This document shows positions 5,297 through 5,297 of a stretch of DNA of 5,297 nt, in pieces. How positions within the stretch are numbered: the first letter of the stretch is position 1; each line of letters opens with the position of its first letter. The DNA is from Parcubacteria group bacterium (GTDB lineage: Bacteria; Patescibacteriota; Minisyncoccia; UBA6257). A program made the position numbers and the translations under genes. The notes under the pieces are model-generated. The model worked only from the letters and a program-made list of their open reading frames with translations, made no database searches and was not told where the DNA came from. The DNA is taken from positions 1 to 5,297 of the forward strand of contig JAAZNP010000050.1 of assembly GCA_012798235.1 (NCBI GenBank). Reading direction: 5' to 3'.

Positions 5297-5297
5297 C

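Overview
This AT-rich window (roughly one third G+C by eye) looks like part of a reduced bacterial genome, most probably a Patescibacteria/CPR (Parcubacteria-like) organism. The grounds are a compact alanyl-tRNA synthetase that ends after its editing domain, a lineage-style single-pass membrane protein with a large exported region, and ribosomal genes with no recognisable Shine-Dalgarno sequences. The taxonomic call is inference. The genetic code looks standard: TAA, TAG and TGA all appear as stops, and the TGA of infA overlaps the rpmJ start.

Layout, all genes on the + strand. Bases 1-1761 hold alaS, cut at its 5' end by the window edge. A good sigma70-type promoter overlaps the end of alaS (1753-1780) and drives a membrane-anchored gene at 1810-3219. 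That gene is split into two same-frame pieces by one in-frame TAA at 2599-2601. Bases 3220-3412 are non-coding. They hold a 145-bp element (3228-3372) with perfect 19-bp terminal inverted repeats and flanking TTGA direct repeats, which looks like a MITE-type insertion. Its right flanking TTGA forms part of the -35 box of a second promoter (3373-3401). That promoter reads into a compact translation operon: infA (3413-3628), rpmJ (3625-3738, a 37-codon gene), rpsM (3749-4141), rpsK (4146-4586) and rpsD (4608-5225). The window ends in a short, GC-rich imperfect hairpin (5222-5296) unlike its surroundings.

The operon keeps the conserved infA-rpmJ-rpsM-rpsK-rpsD order (end of the spc operon plus the alpha operon). 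Usually rpoA and rplQ follow, but the window ends too soon to see them. The genes supply an initiation factor, one large-subunit protein and three small-subunit proteins, while alaS charges tRNA-Ala. The membrane protein is the only non-translation gene. The points most worth a second look are the insertion-like element at the infA promoter, the in-frame stop in the membrane protein, the near-leaderless infA transcript and the stripped-down AlaRS. I found no complete undescribed multi-gene system.
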